Shown here one piece after another: positions 43,688 through 54,523 of a stretch of DNA of 64,000 nucleotides (positions are counted from its first letter, which is position 1; each line of letters opens with the position of its first letter). The notes below the pieces were generated by a model. The model worked only from the letters and a program-made list of their open reading frames with translations, did not search any database and had not been told where the DNA came from. The translations under genes were made by a program, and so were the position numbers. The DNA lies in NCBI GenBank assembly GCA_021030905.1, contig JAGFMI010000022.1, positions 186,001 to 250,000 on the forward strand, written 5' to 3'. Origin of the DNA: Pyrenula massariospora. Lineage: Eukaryota; Ascomycota; Eurotiomycetes; Pyrenulales; Pyrenulaceae.

Positions 43688-45379
43688 ATGGATAGTAGAT
43701 ATTTTGAAGTCACTTGGTCAGGGCATTCTAAGGACCACGAGGCCGAATGGCGCGTGAGACAATGGCGTCGAAACGAAAGTTGGCTGAGAGAGCCCAGCGT
43801 TCGACATGCGAGCGGTCAAAACGAGCGACACGCGGCTAATGTCCAAGTCACCAGTCTTTTCCGACCTGAAATTCAAACAACTACGGAGGATGGCTCGGTG
43901 CAAATTGCCCACGCTAGAGATTCTGGAAAACGAGTTGAAAGAGGAATGAAGTATTCAGAGGGTACCAGATCACCAGCCAAGAGTGCAGATGTTCCCAAAA
44001 GACTCCCCAGGCCGCAGCCAATCATTCATCAGCCAGAAGCTCCGCTAAGAGAACGCCGCATCAATGCTTCTAAAGTAGAAGAACCACAGGCAAAAAGTGT
44101 TGATGTCAGTGACCCCTTGGCCAGGCGGGAAGCCTGGCGCAAATTTCGCCCTCGCATCGATCCTTCCAAAACCTGGGTCGATACCCTCAAAGACTCGCTC
44201 CAAGAGCCAGAACGAATTGACAGGAAGTCAACTCAACCTGAGAAGGAACCCAAAGCAGACTTAGACGCCGAGAAAGACCCATCCGCCTTTTTGAGGGATC
44301 AGTTCAATTGGTTTCTCGATGCCAAGTCGTTCACTACCGTCCAACTTTTTGGTATCCTTTGTGGGGAAAAGAGTTTGCGAACCCGTAGCTCCGAAGAGCT
44401 TTTCCCTAACGAATACTTTGACGAACGAGTGGTACGACATGTAAGCAACAGGCTTAAATCTGCGGTGTTTGAGATCACACGAGGACTTCAACATAAGCTC
44501 GCTCACACGTTGCTGAAAGAATTGAATTTTGACGAGAAAAATAATTTCAAATGGAGTAATCATATATTACTCAGCTGTAAGTCTGATTTCGGTGGACATG
44601 ACCTAAGGCGTGGGAAGAAAAGGGGATCACGCGGCTTGAGAATCATCTTGGAGCGTAAAAGACAAAACCATGGGGCTCGGAGTCCCGCTGATGCCATTAA
44701 CGCACAACCTGGGAAAATTTTGACACCGTCTATCAAACGGCAGAGCCCATCCAACAACCGGCGATTCACTCGTGATAGTTGGCGACCACACAAGCAGAAT
44801 GTTCCTTGTGAAAGCGACGACTGGGTACTACGTGGGGGGTCTCCGTCCGTGCACTGTACTCATCCACCAGATTCATACCCCATCACCTCACAACCCGAAG
44901 AGATAGATGTTGCTGGATGCGAAAGTCAAAATGAAAACACTACACATGACGAACTTAACGGTGCGGAATTTCTGCGGGACGGATGGCTAGTGGCCTGTAT
45001 TCCTAAGCTCAAGGTACCCTATGAGAATTTCAACTTTACTGTTCTCGGTGGGCGTTATCTCATACTTCAGTTCATTCGAGGCGAGCATAATTTCGACGTG
45101 TACCTTGTTGAACATTTGAGAACTGCCATACACTATGAGGCTCGAGCGTACTTCCTCTCTGGGCTGTCCCGGAATACCAGAACACATCGGAGAGATGCAA
45201 TGAAGAACTTTCAAAGAAGATATGCGATTTGTTCTTTCAAGCAGAATGGTCGGATCTTTGTTCTATACGACCCAGATACTGTACAGAAGCCAAATCTACC
45301 GATCTGCGTTTCATCTATGCTCCCCCGAATGGATGAAGATGTTTTCGAAACTACTTTCCCGCCGTTGCCCCTTTATTAA
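43688..45379 (+). CDS. Hypothetical protein, 563 aa, basic and disordered N-terminal half
   Basis: Uninterrupted 563-codon frame starting MDSRYFEVTWSG. The N-terminal ~230 residues are hydrophilic and Arg/Lys/Glu-rich. A structured stretch follows (DPSAFLRDQFNWFLDAKSF, then a helix AVFEITRGLQHKLAHTLLKELN), then a basic linker (LRRGKKRGSRGLRIILERKR). A final beta-rich part includes VLGGRYLILQF and VYLVEHLRTAIHYEARAYF. I do not recognise a family. A GTAAGT at 44579 could begin an intron, which would change the middle part. The length of the frame argues that it is real, but expression evidence is lacking. Confidence 0.55.
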   Translation: MDSRYFEVTWSGHSKDHEAEWRVRQWRRNESWLREPSVRHASGQNERHAANVQVTSLFRPEIQTTTEDGSVQIAHARDSGKRVERGMKYSEGTRSPAKSADVPKRLPRPQPIIHQPEAPLRERRINASKVEEPQAKSVDVSDPLARREAWRKFRPRIDPSKTWVDTLKDSLQEPERIDRKSTQPEKEPKADLDAEKDPSAFLRDQFNWFLDAKSFTTVQLFGILCGEKSLRTRSSEELFPNEYFDERVVRHVSNRLKSAVFEITRGLQHKLAHTLLKELNFDEKNNFKWSNHILLSCKSDFGGHDLRRGKKRGSRGLRIILERKRQNHGARSPADAINAQPGKILTPSIKRQSPSNNRRFTRDSWRPHKQNVPCESDDWVLRGGSPSVHCTHPPDSYPITSQPEEIDVAGCESQNENTTHDELNGAEFLRDGWLVACIPKLKVPYENFNFTVLGGRYLILQFIRGEHNFDVYLVEHLRTAIHYEARAYFLSGLSRNTRTHRRDAMKNFQRRYAICSFKQNGRIFVLYDPDTVQKPNLPICVSSMLPRMDEDVFETTFPPLPLY

Positions 45380-45537
45380 CATAGTTACGCATGAATCAGA
45401 CGGGAGCGCTCCGACAACAATGTCGCAATCTGAAAGGCTGGGACATGATCTTGACATCACACAGATATATTTTCTATGCGAATGAGATCCGGCCAATATC
45501 CCAGGCCCACCTTTGCACTGAAATGCTCTTCATTACA

Positions 45538-46161
45538 TTATTCTGATAATTTAACTTCTGTTCGAAAAACGTCGGAGTCCATCCTTTGTTCGATGGCTTC
45601 CTTCCTTCTCTTCAACATTTTTGGACTTATGCTTCTCGTAACAACCGTCTTGCCGCTGGGTTGAACCCTCCTTGGGAACCGGATATCTTGAGCGCCTTTA
45701 TCCACGGAAGCCTCTGCGATAGCATGATAAGGCTGGTCTCGTTCGCTGTCGGCCAAGTACCGGGATAGGGTCGGTGAACTTGGCTGTTCGTACGCAACGG
45801 CATAATGATCTGCGTTGGGTTGGCGGCGATAGAAGCTTATGATATCCCTTGTGTAGTCCGGCCCAATATTTGAATCATTGTTTGAGAGCGTCTGGTGAAT
45901 TGGCCCTAGGATGCTTTCCGAGGCGTCAATTGAAGAGCTAAGCTGACTGAAGTCTTGGAAGAAGAGGAAGCCTGGAGATATCTGATCGCATGGCGAAGGG
46001 TTCTGAAGAAGATGTTCCTCAGAGCCATGCTGTTGCGTGGCCATATCGTGTTCCAACCTCTCCTCCGTTGAGGGAGATGGCGCATGAACATATATGGAGC
46101 TGTAGCTCCTACTCAGTCTCTTTTGATTATGTTGTTCACCGATGCTGGTCGAGGGAGACAT
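45538..46161 (-). CDS. Small Ser-rich hypothetical protein, 207 aa
   Basis: Frame read on the minus strand from ATG 46161 (MSPSTSIGEQ); the longer frame starts at a TTG. The protein is Ser/Gln-rich, with a short C-terminal helical basic segment (SPKMLKRRKEAIEQRM). A good donor (GTGAGT) at 46314 and acceptor (CTTACAG) at 46223 suggest a 92-bp intron in the 5' leader, which supports transcription in this direction. No domain recognised. It lies convergent to the preceding gene. Confidence 0.4.
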   Translation of the reverse strand: MSPSTSIGEQHNQKRLSRSYSSIYVHAPSPSTEERLEHDMATQQHGSEEHLLQNPSPCDQISPGFLFFQDFSQLSSSIDASESILGPIHQTLSNNDSNIGPDYTRDIISFYRRQPNADHYAVAYEQPSSPTLSRYLADSERDQPYHAIAEASVDKGAQDIRFPRRVQPSGKTVVTRSISPKMLKRRKEAIEQRMDSDVFRTEVKLSE

Positions 46162-46222
46162 TGAGTAAAGGGTGCTCTGGGTCTCTGATGGAAAAGAGTT
46201 GCTTCCTAACAACTTTTAGAAC

Positions 46223-46314
46223 CTGTAAGTTTTGAGAGCGTATTGCGCGCGGCCAGGCGTAAGAAAATAGCAATGCAGGGAAACACAAAGATAGGAGAAG
46301 GGAGTTGCACTCAC
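46223..46314 (-). other. Possible 5'-leader intron of the Ser-rich gene
   Basis: On the minus strand: GTGAGTG at the start and CTCAAAACTTACAG at the end, 92 bases. Translation across it is blocked by an early stop, so it would be in the untranslated leader. Confidence 0.4.
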
Positions 46315-47788
46315 AGGTAGGACAGTAGAGTCAACAGAATGCTCGAGACGAATTTTTAAGAGCCAGGACGATTTTGTACTCGAACACTTCGCAGGGTGAG
46401 ACGCAGACTACCACGACCATTGTTGAGGCTATTCTGTGTATGGGACCTCCATCATCCCACAGAAGCACTCATGTCCGCTTCTAAGTCAAGGGCCCCCAAT
46501 CGGATGCATTCCTTGAGTGAGAATGAAACGTTTGGTAAGTGCGGCTACCCTGGCCCCTCACATACTTGCTTGAGGTGAGTAAGATGTTGAAATGGGGCCA
46601 TTGGATAAAGCATAGGGCCCGATCCATAAGTTCCAACTTTTTTGGAAGAAATAGGTTTGATACGGCTGAGCGAGGGTTGACGTGAGATCCATGAAAAGGA
46701 AGCTACAGCTTTTTTTGCGACCCCAGTAACCGATCCTGGGTATATCTAGGGACCCCAAAACGCAGTGTTGTGCGTGGAAATATAGGTACCGATCTTACGT
46801 CACACTTAGTTTAGCAACATAGATCTACTGGCTATCTCTCAGGGTACCGGTGCTAGACTTATGACCTTAAAGTGAGGACCGAGATTCCCGTGCGGATGAT
46901 GGCGATCGAATGCTCCGTGACAGGGGAAAGGGACAAATGAAGTTTGAAGGGCCCCGAGTAGAACGCAGAACATCAACGGGCCACGCGACAAGACCAATCA
47001 TTCTTCAAACTATCCGACGCTCGTATACGCGTACCGAAACCGCCATTGCGAAGAGCCCGAAGGAGAGGCCGCGGAGCCTCATCCGCGGTCACCAACCGCC
47101 ACGTTGCCAGCCTTGGCAAACGGGCCCCGAATAAGACTGACAGCAGAGCGTACATGCAGATGGCACATGCAAGGCAGACCTCTACCTTGTCTTTGGGCTA
47201 GAGCATTCCTGCTAGCTATCGCGATTTGGAACCTTACCAGGTCTATGTCGGCCGCCGGAAGACTCGACCGCGTGGGCTTGATCAGCTTCGGCGGTCTGAC
47301 ACATGCTTTACGGAACCAAGTCCCCGAGAGGATATACTTCGGGAATGAGTGTTATTCCTAACTGACATTACATGAGGGTCTCATGGGTGACTGATATGTT
47401 TGGCATAATTTTTTACTATTTTCTTGCTATCGTCAAAACATGTTTGCAAATGACGCTAGAGCAGATCGCTGCCTTTCACCAATCCTGTGGTCAAATACCC
47501 CTCCCCCACTTCGGATGGCTTGAGATGTGAGGCATCCGGGCCCCCAATCATGTTCCACGAGGCTGGCCTAGACATCATGCCTCATCGCTCTTCAAAAGTC
47601 TCCTTGTGCCCACGCCGCGGTCTCTTCTATTTCTGCAATCCTTCAACGTTTACTATACCAAGGGTTGCCATCTCCCCTCTCTCAGAGCACCGGCTGTCCG
47701 GTTCAGGTCAGTGACACATTTGCCATCCCTCTCACTCTTACTCACTGTCTATTAGCTCTGTCTCTCTTTCCCTTGCAGAGGTGAGGTT
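46315..47788. other. Intergenic upstream of the C2H2 regulator
   Basis: No reliable gene. Around 47550-47705 lies a frame (start ATG 47550) that could be the missing first exon of the zinc-finger gene through a GTCAGTG donor at 47706 and the acceptor at 47853. This is unproven. Confidence 0.35.
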
Positions 47789-47869
47789 GCCCGAAGCAAC
47801 GGCTTCGGGCTTCCGTAATCTTTGCAAGCTATCATGGTCATCACATAACGCAGAGCGGGCCGAGCCCGC
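47789..47869. repeat. Two adjacent perfect hairpins before the zinc-finger coding region
   Basis: 47789-47810: 9-bp perfect stem GCCCGAAGC/GCTTCGGGC with loop AACG. 47855-47869: 6-bp GC stem GCGGGC/GCCCGC with loop CGA. Their role is unknown. They lie in a leader or intron, or flank the presumed acceptor at 47853. Confidence 0.5.
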
Positions 47870-48989
47870 CACAACTCAATTCTTATGACCCGAATGTATT
47901 CCATGATTATGAGATAGATGAGTCTACCAACGGTCTAAACTGGCTTCAGCCGCCAGCTGTAGAAGCTCCTTTCTTCAGTTCGCGCTCTCAATGGGAACTT
48001 CCTCCACTAGAAAACGATACCTCATTCGAGCTTCACGATGTTCACACACAAACCTTCGGAGAATTTGACCTTAACACTAATGCACTCGCCGACTGGTCAA
48101 CTTCGCCATCTGCTGTGGGTACTGTGGAAAGCACGGAATCCTTTTCTAGTGTGAGGGATCTCAGCCGAGATACCACAGAACGAGGATTAGAGACTGCAAC
48201 TAGCGCTGACGACGAGTTTGACCACGGTTTTGGTTCCGACACCCTACGCTCTTTTCAAATTATTAATGAAAACGACACTCACTTAAATCTTTATCCGACC
48301 TTTTCGGCGTCTCAGTGGCTTGGCGCAGAATCAAATACCGTCATCAATTCTTTATACTGCTCGGCCGATACCGTCGTTGAGCCTCAAGCTCAGTCTGACA
48401 GCTGGCTGCGGACTCAAGAACATCATGCACCTGCTGGATCCGCACATTCATGGGCTCAACCTTGTCTTGGTTCTGGTTCTATCATCACCCATCCTGAAGC
48501 TCCGACCCATTCAGAAGGGCTTCCCCTAGACACTGCTTTCCAGCCCAGGATCCAGCCGCCACAAAATAATACGCAAAGGAAGACTGACCCTAATTTGATG
48601 CCCTTACCGCCAGCGACTAGGCACACCTGTTCGCTGTGTGGACGGGGCTTCGCCGACAAAAGTCGTCTTCTGTATGTACTCCTTCTGTGAGAAGAAGTTA
48701 TACCGATGCTGATTAATACAGTTGTCATGAGGCTACACACAAACATGCATGCGGAATCGACAATTGCAGTCATGTGTCGAAGACGAAGCGGGATCTTTCG
48801 CGCCATCAGAACTCGAAGCATAAGGGCATCGTCAAAGCCACAAGTTTCACTTGCGAGTTATGTGGGGCATCGAGAACAAGATTGGACCGTTTGAAGGAGC
48901 ATCGGAAAATTTGCGGACGAAGGAAAGCACGCAGAAGCGAGACACTGAACGCCAAGATGGATGTCTATCATCCAAAGCGCCAACCCTAA
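47854..48989 (+). CDS. C2H2 zinc-finger transcription factor (5' end unresolved)
   Basis: The frame runs from the presumed acceptor at 47853 through 48671, then, after a 50-bp intron (GTATGT...AATACAG, 48672-48721), to the stop at 48989. No in-frame ATG occurs near the start, so one or more 5' exons are missing from this model. The first ~250 residues are acidic and Ser/Thr-rich, consistent with an activation domain. Three zinc fingers follow. CSLCGRGF...HEATH is classical C-x2-C-x12-H-x3-H. CGIDNC...HQNSKH has a C-x4-C start and an H-x4-H end. The last, CELC...HRKIC, ends in Cys (C2HC). A basic tail (CGRRKARRSE) may be the nuclear signal. Target genes are unknown. Confidence 0.75.
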
Positions 48990-49193
48990 GTCTCCCCGCG
49001 ACTCATACCCTCTCTTCGATGTCAAACTCTTCTCAAGACACCCGTGTTCCCTACCCGCCTTCGCGGTGCTATCGATTAAAAATATCCTTCACCTACGACT
49101 TTGTGAGGGAATGTATCAAGTCCGACCCCCGAGGATGGCGACCCCAATGTTCTCCCGCTCGTTCATATCATGCTTGCTTTCATTCATGTTACA

Positions 49194-49315
49194 TTTGCTC
49201 CGCGAGCTGAGCCAATATGCGTCACTTTGAAGAAGAAAAAACAGCACTCTTTCGGTTTGCTCTGCGAGCTGAACCATTATACGCTGCTTTGAAAATTGAA
49301 ACAACACTCTTTAGG
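49194..49315 (+). repeat. Imperfect ~61-bp tandem duplication
   Basis: Unit 1 (49194-49255) and unit 2 (49256-49315) align along their length: both begin TTTGCTC or TTTGCTC-like, then CGAGCTGA, CACTTTGAA or CTTTGAAA, and ACACTCTTT. A third partial start (TTTGTC) follows. About a quarter of positions differ, so the duplication is old. Confidence 0.6.
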
Positions 49316-49705
49316 TTTGTCGTCGGAACTGTCTCTTTTCATCTCACACATGAGTTTACTTTCAGGTCATTCGATAGTTGTTGCGGACTCGAGCGCCCTC
49401 GGTTTGGATGGCTATTTGCCGCATGGGCAAGGCGGAGGATTTTATTGGGTCCTACTGAACGATTTTCCACATGCCGAATACATTTCCATGTGTATACATG
49501 CTGTACCCCCGACCTTACGTTAAAACCATCGGTCATCACTGGGAGGTGACCTGTGGTGGGCCACTTGTACCGTCGAAGGCCTTGTCCCGCAGAAGGAGTC
49601 TTCGAAGTGCCCGTCTTATCCGGAGTCCTGCGCATCCAGGACTGCTTTCCCATACACAACAATTCCTTATCTTGCGATTAGATGGTTTTGTTCGATATTG
49701 GTGGA

Positions 49706-49741
49706 CATCATGGAGCCTTGCTGGGAGGTGGCTCCATGATG
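49706..49741. repeat. Perfect 12-bp-stem hairpin
   Basis: CATCATGGAGCC pairs with GGCTCCATGATG across a 12-base loop. It is not near a recognised gene end. Confidence 0.55.
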
Positions 49742-50624
49742 GGCTTGGTCTACGGATCCGATGCGGGATGGGCGGGACCAAGTCACCTACTCCCGGGCTT
49801 TTGGACATGAGGGCTATGACTAGATCTGGCAGGTAACAGAGCACCTCCATCCCCGACTCGAATAGGAGTTCAAACTGGGCGGTTGGGTATTTACTTTTGC
49901 ATGCTTGCAGCACTGACGGCAACTCGTATGTCCCATATCGTCGTCCTGTCCCGAGCATGTCACCGACCCCTGGGGCCCTCATTTCTAGAAGACAGCTTTG
50001 CGCTCTTGGGACAGAGCACTGAGGACGGTCCAATGGACCCTCTAGGGAAGATTCGGCAGATCATTTGGCTGATCACGGTTTCTTTGATAATTAAGACTTT
50101 TTCTAGCTTGACAATGAGATATGAATTTTCCTGCAGTGCTTTTCCAATGGCTCGGAAACTAGCTTCCTGGTAGCATATCATGCTCCTGAATCGACGCGTT
50201 TAGAACGAGCCATCCTTTTCGGCGGTCGACAACAGGTTTGTGCCAAAGGAATTCTCCATGATATTTAGAACATGTCGCCGTTGTTAAAGTTGATGGCCAT
50301 CGTTAGTACGGTCATAATATCCCATCGACGATGAAGAGTTGATGCTGAACTCGGTCCATCATCGCAAGGGACGGCTAAATCGTTCCTTGTCGATGCTGGG
50401 TGTCAGAGCATGTGGCGCCTCCAATATAACCCGGGCGGGCGCCAGTGTTAACAATTCGATGCCCTGCGACTCCTGAACCCAGCCTGCGCCAGCCCCGCGT
50501 CGCTTTGTGGAGTGGAGCACCGGCAAATCCTCGGCCAAACTTTCTCGAATGCACAGAAAATTTACCCGGAGCTGTGATTGAGCGAGTTCTGTGTGAAGAT
50601 ACACTACAGGTGGTAGCCTTCGCC

Positions 50625-53033
50625 ATGTCAAGCTCAACGGCGCAGAAGAGAAAAGCTGTTACGAGGGATGTCGAAAGCGACCCTGCCATCGTGTCTGGTG
50701 ACGAGTTCGAGCTTGGGCAGCTTGATGGAGAAATATCGAGCAGTGAGAGTGGGGAAGACGTTGACAGTCTAGACGATGAGGATGAGCTGGACGGGGAAGA
50801 AGAGGAAAGTGAGGAGCTCGGGAGCGATGAGATACCGTCCGAGGAAGAGTCCTTCGATGGACTGAAAGAAATCACAGCAAAAAATACTGCACTTAACAGT
50901 GCCACGAAGCAAAACGCAAACACAGCCAACGGTAATGTTGACGAGGACGACGACAGACCCAATTATCGTGTTGTGCGAGATGCCAATGGCAATAAACGAT
51001 ACCTATATCCCGAGATTGATCCCGACGATGTCTCAGACGAATCAGACGTGAATGAGGAGGCAAATACTATTGGCAATATCCCGCTTTCCTTCTATGATCA
51101 ATACCCGCATATTGGATACAACATCAATGGCAAGAAGATCATGCGGCCTGCCACAGGAGAAGCTCTTGATGCTTTACTGGACAGCATCGAGGTCCCAAAG
51201 GGGTTTACAGGCCTGACAGATCCTTCTACTGGCAAGCCGTTAGAGCTTAGTCAGGACGAATTGCAGCTGTTACGCAAGGTTCAGATGAATGAGATTCCTG
51301 AGGACGGATATAACCCATATGAGCCGACTGTTGAGTATTTTACAAGCCAGACGGAGATTATGCCCTTGAGCTCCGCGCCAGAGCCGAAGCGGCGATTCGT
51401 GCCTTCAAAGCATGAGGCCAAGAGGGTAATGAAGATAGTGCGAGCGATTCGGGAAGGCCGCATTATTCCGTACAAACCCCCGGAGGAAAGAGAAGAGGAG
51501 GAAGATGATGTTCAAAGACATGACATCTGGGCCAACGAAGACGCTCGTCCAGACCATCCTATGAATGTTCCCGCCCCGAAGCTCCCACCACCAAACTTTG
51601 ACGAATCATATCATCCACCGCCCGAGTATCTACCTAACCAGGCGGAAAAGAAAGCGTGGAATGAGACAGAGCTAGAAGACCGAGATAAAGATTTCCTTCC
51701 CACTGATCACAAGTCACTGCGCTCTGTACCTGGTTATGCAGATTTTGTCAAAGAAAAATTTGAACGATGTCTAGATCTCTATCTAGCCCCCAGGATTCGG
51801 AAATCCAAGCTCAATATTGATCCTGAATCTCTTTTACCAAAATTACCTAGTCCGGAGGAGCTGAAACCATTCCCGACTAGATGCGATAAGACTTTTACAG
51901 GCCATCAGGGTCGAATCAGGAGCTGCGCTTTTGATCCTTCAGGATCATACATTGCAACTGGTGGCGATGATGGCACCGTCCGCATTTGGGCTCTCGAAAC
52001 AGGTCGCCAAATGTGGTCTGCCGTCATTAAATCCAACGAAGCCGTCAATGTTGTCCGGTGGCGTCCTGGCCGAGACGCGTCGATACTTGTCATTGCCGCC
52101 GGGGACAGCATTTACTTTGCTATTCCGCAAATTGATGACTTATCCCTTAAATCATCCGGGCTTGACGCAGATCTTGAAGCTACCAGTGACGCTGTATTGT
52201 CTGCAGGCTTCGGGACGGCGGCAACTTCCAAATCCACCTCTTCGAACACCAAATCCGAATTATCACCAACCTGGCTTCGACCTTCCTCCGCTCTCCAATC
52301 GTCTGATATTCTCCTTACCATCCCTAGCCCGCACTCTACACAAGCTCCCAAGGCTCTGTCTCTCCACCGCCATGGCAACTACCTTGTAACAATCTCACCA
52401 TCTCCCAGCACACCCGCTCGTAATGCTATCGCCATCCATACCCTCTCCACTCATAGAACTCAATACCCTTTCACCAAACGTCTCAAGGGCGGTGGCACCC
52501 CCCAGATCGCACACTTTCACCCTTCCAAACCTCTTCTCTTCGTCGCTAATCAGCGCATCATTCGCGCCTACGACTTGTCACGCCAGACTCTAGTCCGTGT
52601 CATCAGTCCAGGTGCCCGCTGGATCTCCAGCTTCGACCTACATCCCTCTAGTTCCATCGGCCCAGTGGCGGATAACTTGATCGTGGGGAGCTATGATCGA
52701 AAACTCTTGTACCATGACCTCGATCTGTCGCCTCACCCGTACAAGACACTACGATATCATTCCAAGGCCATCAGGACGGTCAAATGGCACCCGAGATATC
52801 CACTGTTTGTGGATGGTAGTGACGATGGGAGTTTGCAGGTTTTTCATGGAGAAGTGGGAAGAGAGATGCTGGAGAATGCCAGGGTGGTGCCGTTAAAGGT
52901 CTTGAAGGGACACAAGGTGGGCAATAGAGAAGGCGAGGGAAAAGGGGTGGGAGTTATGGACGTGGATTGGCATCCGACGGAGGCTTGGTGTGTCAGTGCG
53001 GGAGGGGACGGGGTGGTGAAGCTGTGGGTATAG
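50625..53033 (+). CDS. erb1: Ribosome biogenesis protein Erb1 (BOP1)
   Basis: Nucleolar scaffold of the NOP7-ERB1-YTM1 (PeBoW) complex, required for 27S pre-rRNA processing and 60S assembly. Single exon, 802 aa. The chosen ATG ([12 protein letters not shown]) starts the usual basic then highly acidic N-terminus. The BOP1NT domain follows with [23 protein letters not shown]-like sequence, [36 protein letters not shown] and VRAIREGRI. The linker has the conserved [34 protein letters not shown]. Then come seven WD40 blades, e.g. [15 protein letters not shown]..., VRIWALETG and the final VVKLWV. Nothing is missing. Upstream in-frame codons to 50445 are not conserved and are treated as leader. Confidence 0.96.
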   Translation: MSSSTAQKRKAVTRDVESDPAIVSGDEFELGQLDGEISSSESGEDVDSLDDEDELDGEEEESEELGSDEIPSEEESFDGLKEITAKNTALNSATKQNANTANGNVDEDDDRPNYRVVRDANGNKRYLYPEIDPDDVSDESDVNEEANTIGNIPLSFYDQYPHIGYNINGKKIMRPATGEALDALLDSIEVPKGFTGLTDPSTGKPLELSQDELQLLRKVQMNEIPEDGYNPYEPTVEYFTSQTEIMPLSSAPEPKRRFVPSKHEAKRVMKIVRAIREGRIIPYKPPEEREEEEDDVQRHDIWANEDARPDHPMNVPAPKLPPPNFDESYHPPPEYLPNQAEKKAWNETELEDRDKDFLPTDHKSLRSVPGYADFVKEKFERCLDLYLAPRIRKSKLNIDPESLLPKLPSPEELKPFPTRCDKTFTGHQGRIRSCAFDPSGSYIATGGDDGTVRIWALETGRQMWSAVIKSNEAVNVVRWRPGRDASILVIAAGDSIYFAIPQIDDLSLKSSGLDADLEATSDAVLSAGFGTAATSKSTSSNTKSELSPTWLRPSSALQSSDILLTIPSPHSTQAPKALSLHRHGNYLVTISPSPSTPARNAIAIHTLSTHRTQYPFTKRLKGGGTPQIAHFHPSKPLLFVANQRIIRAYDLSRQTLVRVISPGARWISSFDLHPSSSIGPVADNLIVGSYDRKLLYHDLDLSPHPYKTLRYHSKAIRTVKWHPRYPLFVDGSDDGSLQVFHGEVGREMLENARVVPLKVLKGHKVGNREGEGKGVGVMDVDWHPTEAWCVSAGGDGVVKLWV

Positions 53034-53659
53034 AGAGCCATTGAGAAAATGTTAATCTGGCCGCATATGGCATCTACAAAAGGTGTGTCTCTGCTGAGGA
53101 TTTGTCGTTCTTGAAAAACGAAAAGTAGAGGTTCAAGGATTTAACGCATGCTTCACAGCAAGCTCCCTCGATGGTCTCGCTTGAAAATCCTTTCCTTTCC
53201 GTGGGCTTAAAAACTAGCCTGAAGCGAAGTAGGTCGGATGTGAAGATGCCGTGAAGTCCTCAACTTTGCTAGAATTTTAAGCGAGCTTAAGGCGAAGAAT
53301 ACGAGAACAAGCGCAAGGAATTTGGAAGCACGTTCCAGAACCGCCAAAGGGTCTGTGGCGCAGCGCGAGGTCTGTGGCGGTGGCATGGGTACACGGATGC
53401 CGAAACCCATGTTGCGTAATATATCACGTACATTGTTCCTAAACGAGACGAGTCTTATCCTCTCCTTATAAGACTTGCAACTTAATTCTACAGTCTATTC
53501 TCACCGTCATAATACCCTACAGTCTTTTTTCCTCATTCCGCGAACAGTATATATCTAATCGCACAAGCTCTTCTTGAAAAGCAACCCGCCAACCTGCTCG
53601 CTGAACGTATCTCACAGCTTACACACCGATCTTCGACTCTCTCTACAACACCATCCAGC
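53034..53659. other. Intergenic between erb1 and the WW gene
   Basis: 626 bases with no gene. The final 150 bases include pyrimidine-rich promoter/leader sequence ahead of ATG 53660. Confidence 0.45.
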
Positions 53660-54523
53660 ATGGCCGACTCCTCGGACGCGCCTCCCTCCTATGAGCAGTC
53701 CCAAGCTTCCACATCCACTCCAACCCGCAAAAACACAATCCCCCCTTCCCACCGCCGGAGCATGGAAGACGAGCGCCGCCCCCTCCCCGCCGGCTGGATC
53801 CGCCAATTCGACGCCGAACGCAACCACCAATTCTTCGTCGACACCAAATCCACCCCCCCGCGCTCCATCTGGCACCACCCGCACGACGACGACGCCTACC
53901 TCTCCACCCTCTCCAGCGCGGAGCGCGAACGCATCGAGCAAGAGGGCCTCAACCGCGCCAAGACCAAAGAAGACCTCGCGGCTGAAAGCACCGACGACGA
54001 CGAAGCCGACCTCCCCCCCCAACCCCCACGCCCCAAATCCCCCATCGGCCCACCTCCCGGGCAGGGGCAGGGGCAGAAAAAAGACAAACTCGGCCGCCGC
54101 CTCAAGGACGCGCTGACGGGCACGACGCACGAGCAGCGCGTGCGCGAGCGCGCCCGCCGCGACGAGCAGGAGCGCCGCGCCTACGAGATGCACGTGCGGC
54201 TGCGCCAGGCCATGGTGCGCGCCATGCAGACGGGGGAGCCGCAGTTTGTTGCCAAGGACGCGGATGGGAAGGATATTTATATTGAGCCGCCGGCGCAGGG
54301 TGGGGGGTATGGGGGAGGGGGGTATTATGGTGGGGGTGGGTATGGGGTCAATCCGTATGTGAGGGGGGGTGGGCCGTATGCGGATCCGAATGCGCGGTTT
54401 ATTAGGCCACCGCAGCCGTATGGGAGGCCGTATGGGAGCGGGTATGGTGGGGGGCTTGGGTTGCCGATTTTGGGGGGGTTGGTGGGTGGTGCGTTGTTGG
54501 GTGGGGCTTTGGGGGGGTTCTGA
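53660..54523 (+). CDS. WW-domain protein with Gly/Tyr-rich tail
   Basis: Single exon, 287 aa. A PPSY motif at residues 8-11 is a class I WW ligand. The WW domain spans about residues 40-75 (PLPAGWIRQF...FFVDTKSTPPRSIWHHP) with both signature Trp residues and the Pro. It is followed by a helical charged segment (SSAERERIEQEGLNRAK), a Pro-rich linker (PPQPPRPKSP), an Arg/Glu-rich helix (EQRVRERARRDEQERR) and a Gly/Tyr-rich, low-complexity C-terminus ending in a small hydrophobic Gly-zipper (LGLPILGGLVGGALLGG). Its own PPSY could bind its WW domain. Third-position GC is far above that of neighbours such as erb1. A mirror frame (53612-54193, minus) is compositional. The role is unknown; an adaptor is likely. 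Confidence 0.85.
   Translation: MADSSDAPPSYEQSQASTSTPTRKNTIPPSHRRSMEDERRPLPAGWIRQFDAERNHQFFVDTKSTPPRSIWHHPHDDDAYLSTLSSAERERIEQEGLNRAKTKEDLAAESTDDDEADLPPQPPRPKSPIGPPPGQGQGQKKDKLGRRLKDALTGTTHEQRVRERARRDEQERRAYEMHVRLRQAMVRAMQTGEPQFVAKDADGKDIYIEPPAQGGGYGGGGYYGGGGYGVNPYVRGGGPYADPNARFIRPPQPYGRPYGSGYGGGLGLPILGGLVGGALLGGALGGF

Larger units (their letters stand above)
48990..50624. other. Intergenic with short repeats
   Basis: Frames of 100-165 codons without domains. A ~61-bp imperfect tandem duplication lies at 49194-49315 and a 12-bp-stem hairpin at 49706-49741. The last 200 bases carry the ERB1 leader. The ERB1 frame is open upstream to 50445, but conservation starts at 50625. Confidence 0.45.

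Noticed and set aside
49536-50033. 165-codon minus-strand frame upstream of erb1
   Set aside because: No motif; overlaps a hairpin and has no plausible promoter or splice structure.
53612-54193. 193-codon minus-strand frame over the WW gene
   Set aside because: GC-rich antisense shadow of the WW-domain gene; the product is Val/Gly/Ala-rich with no domain.
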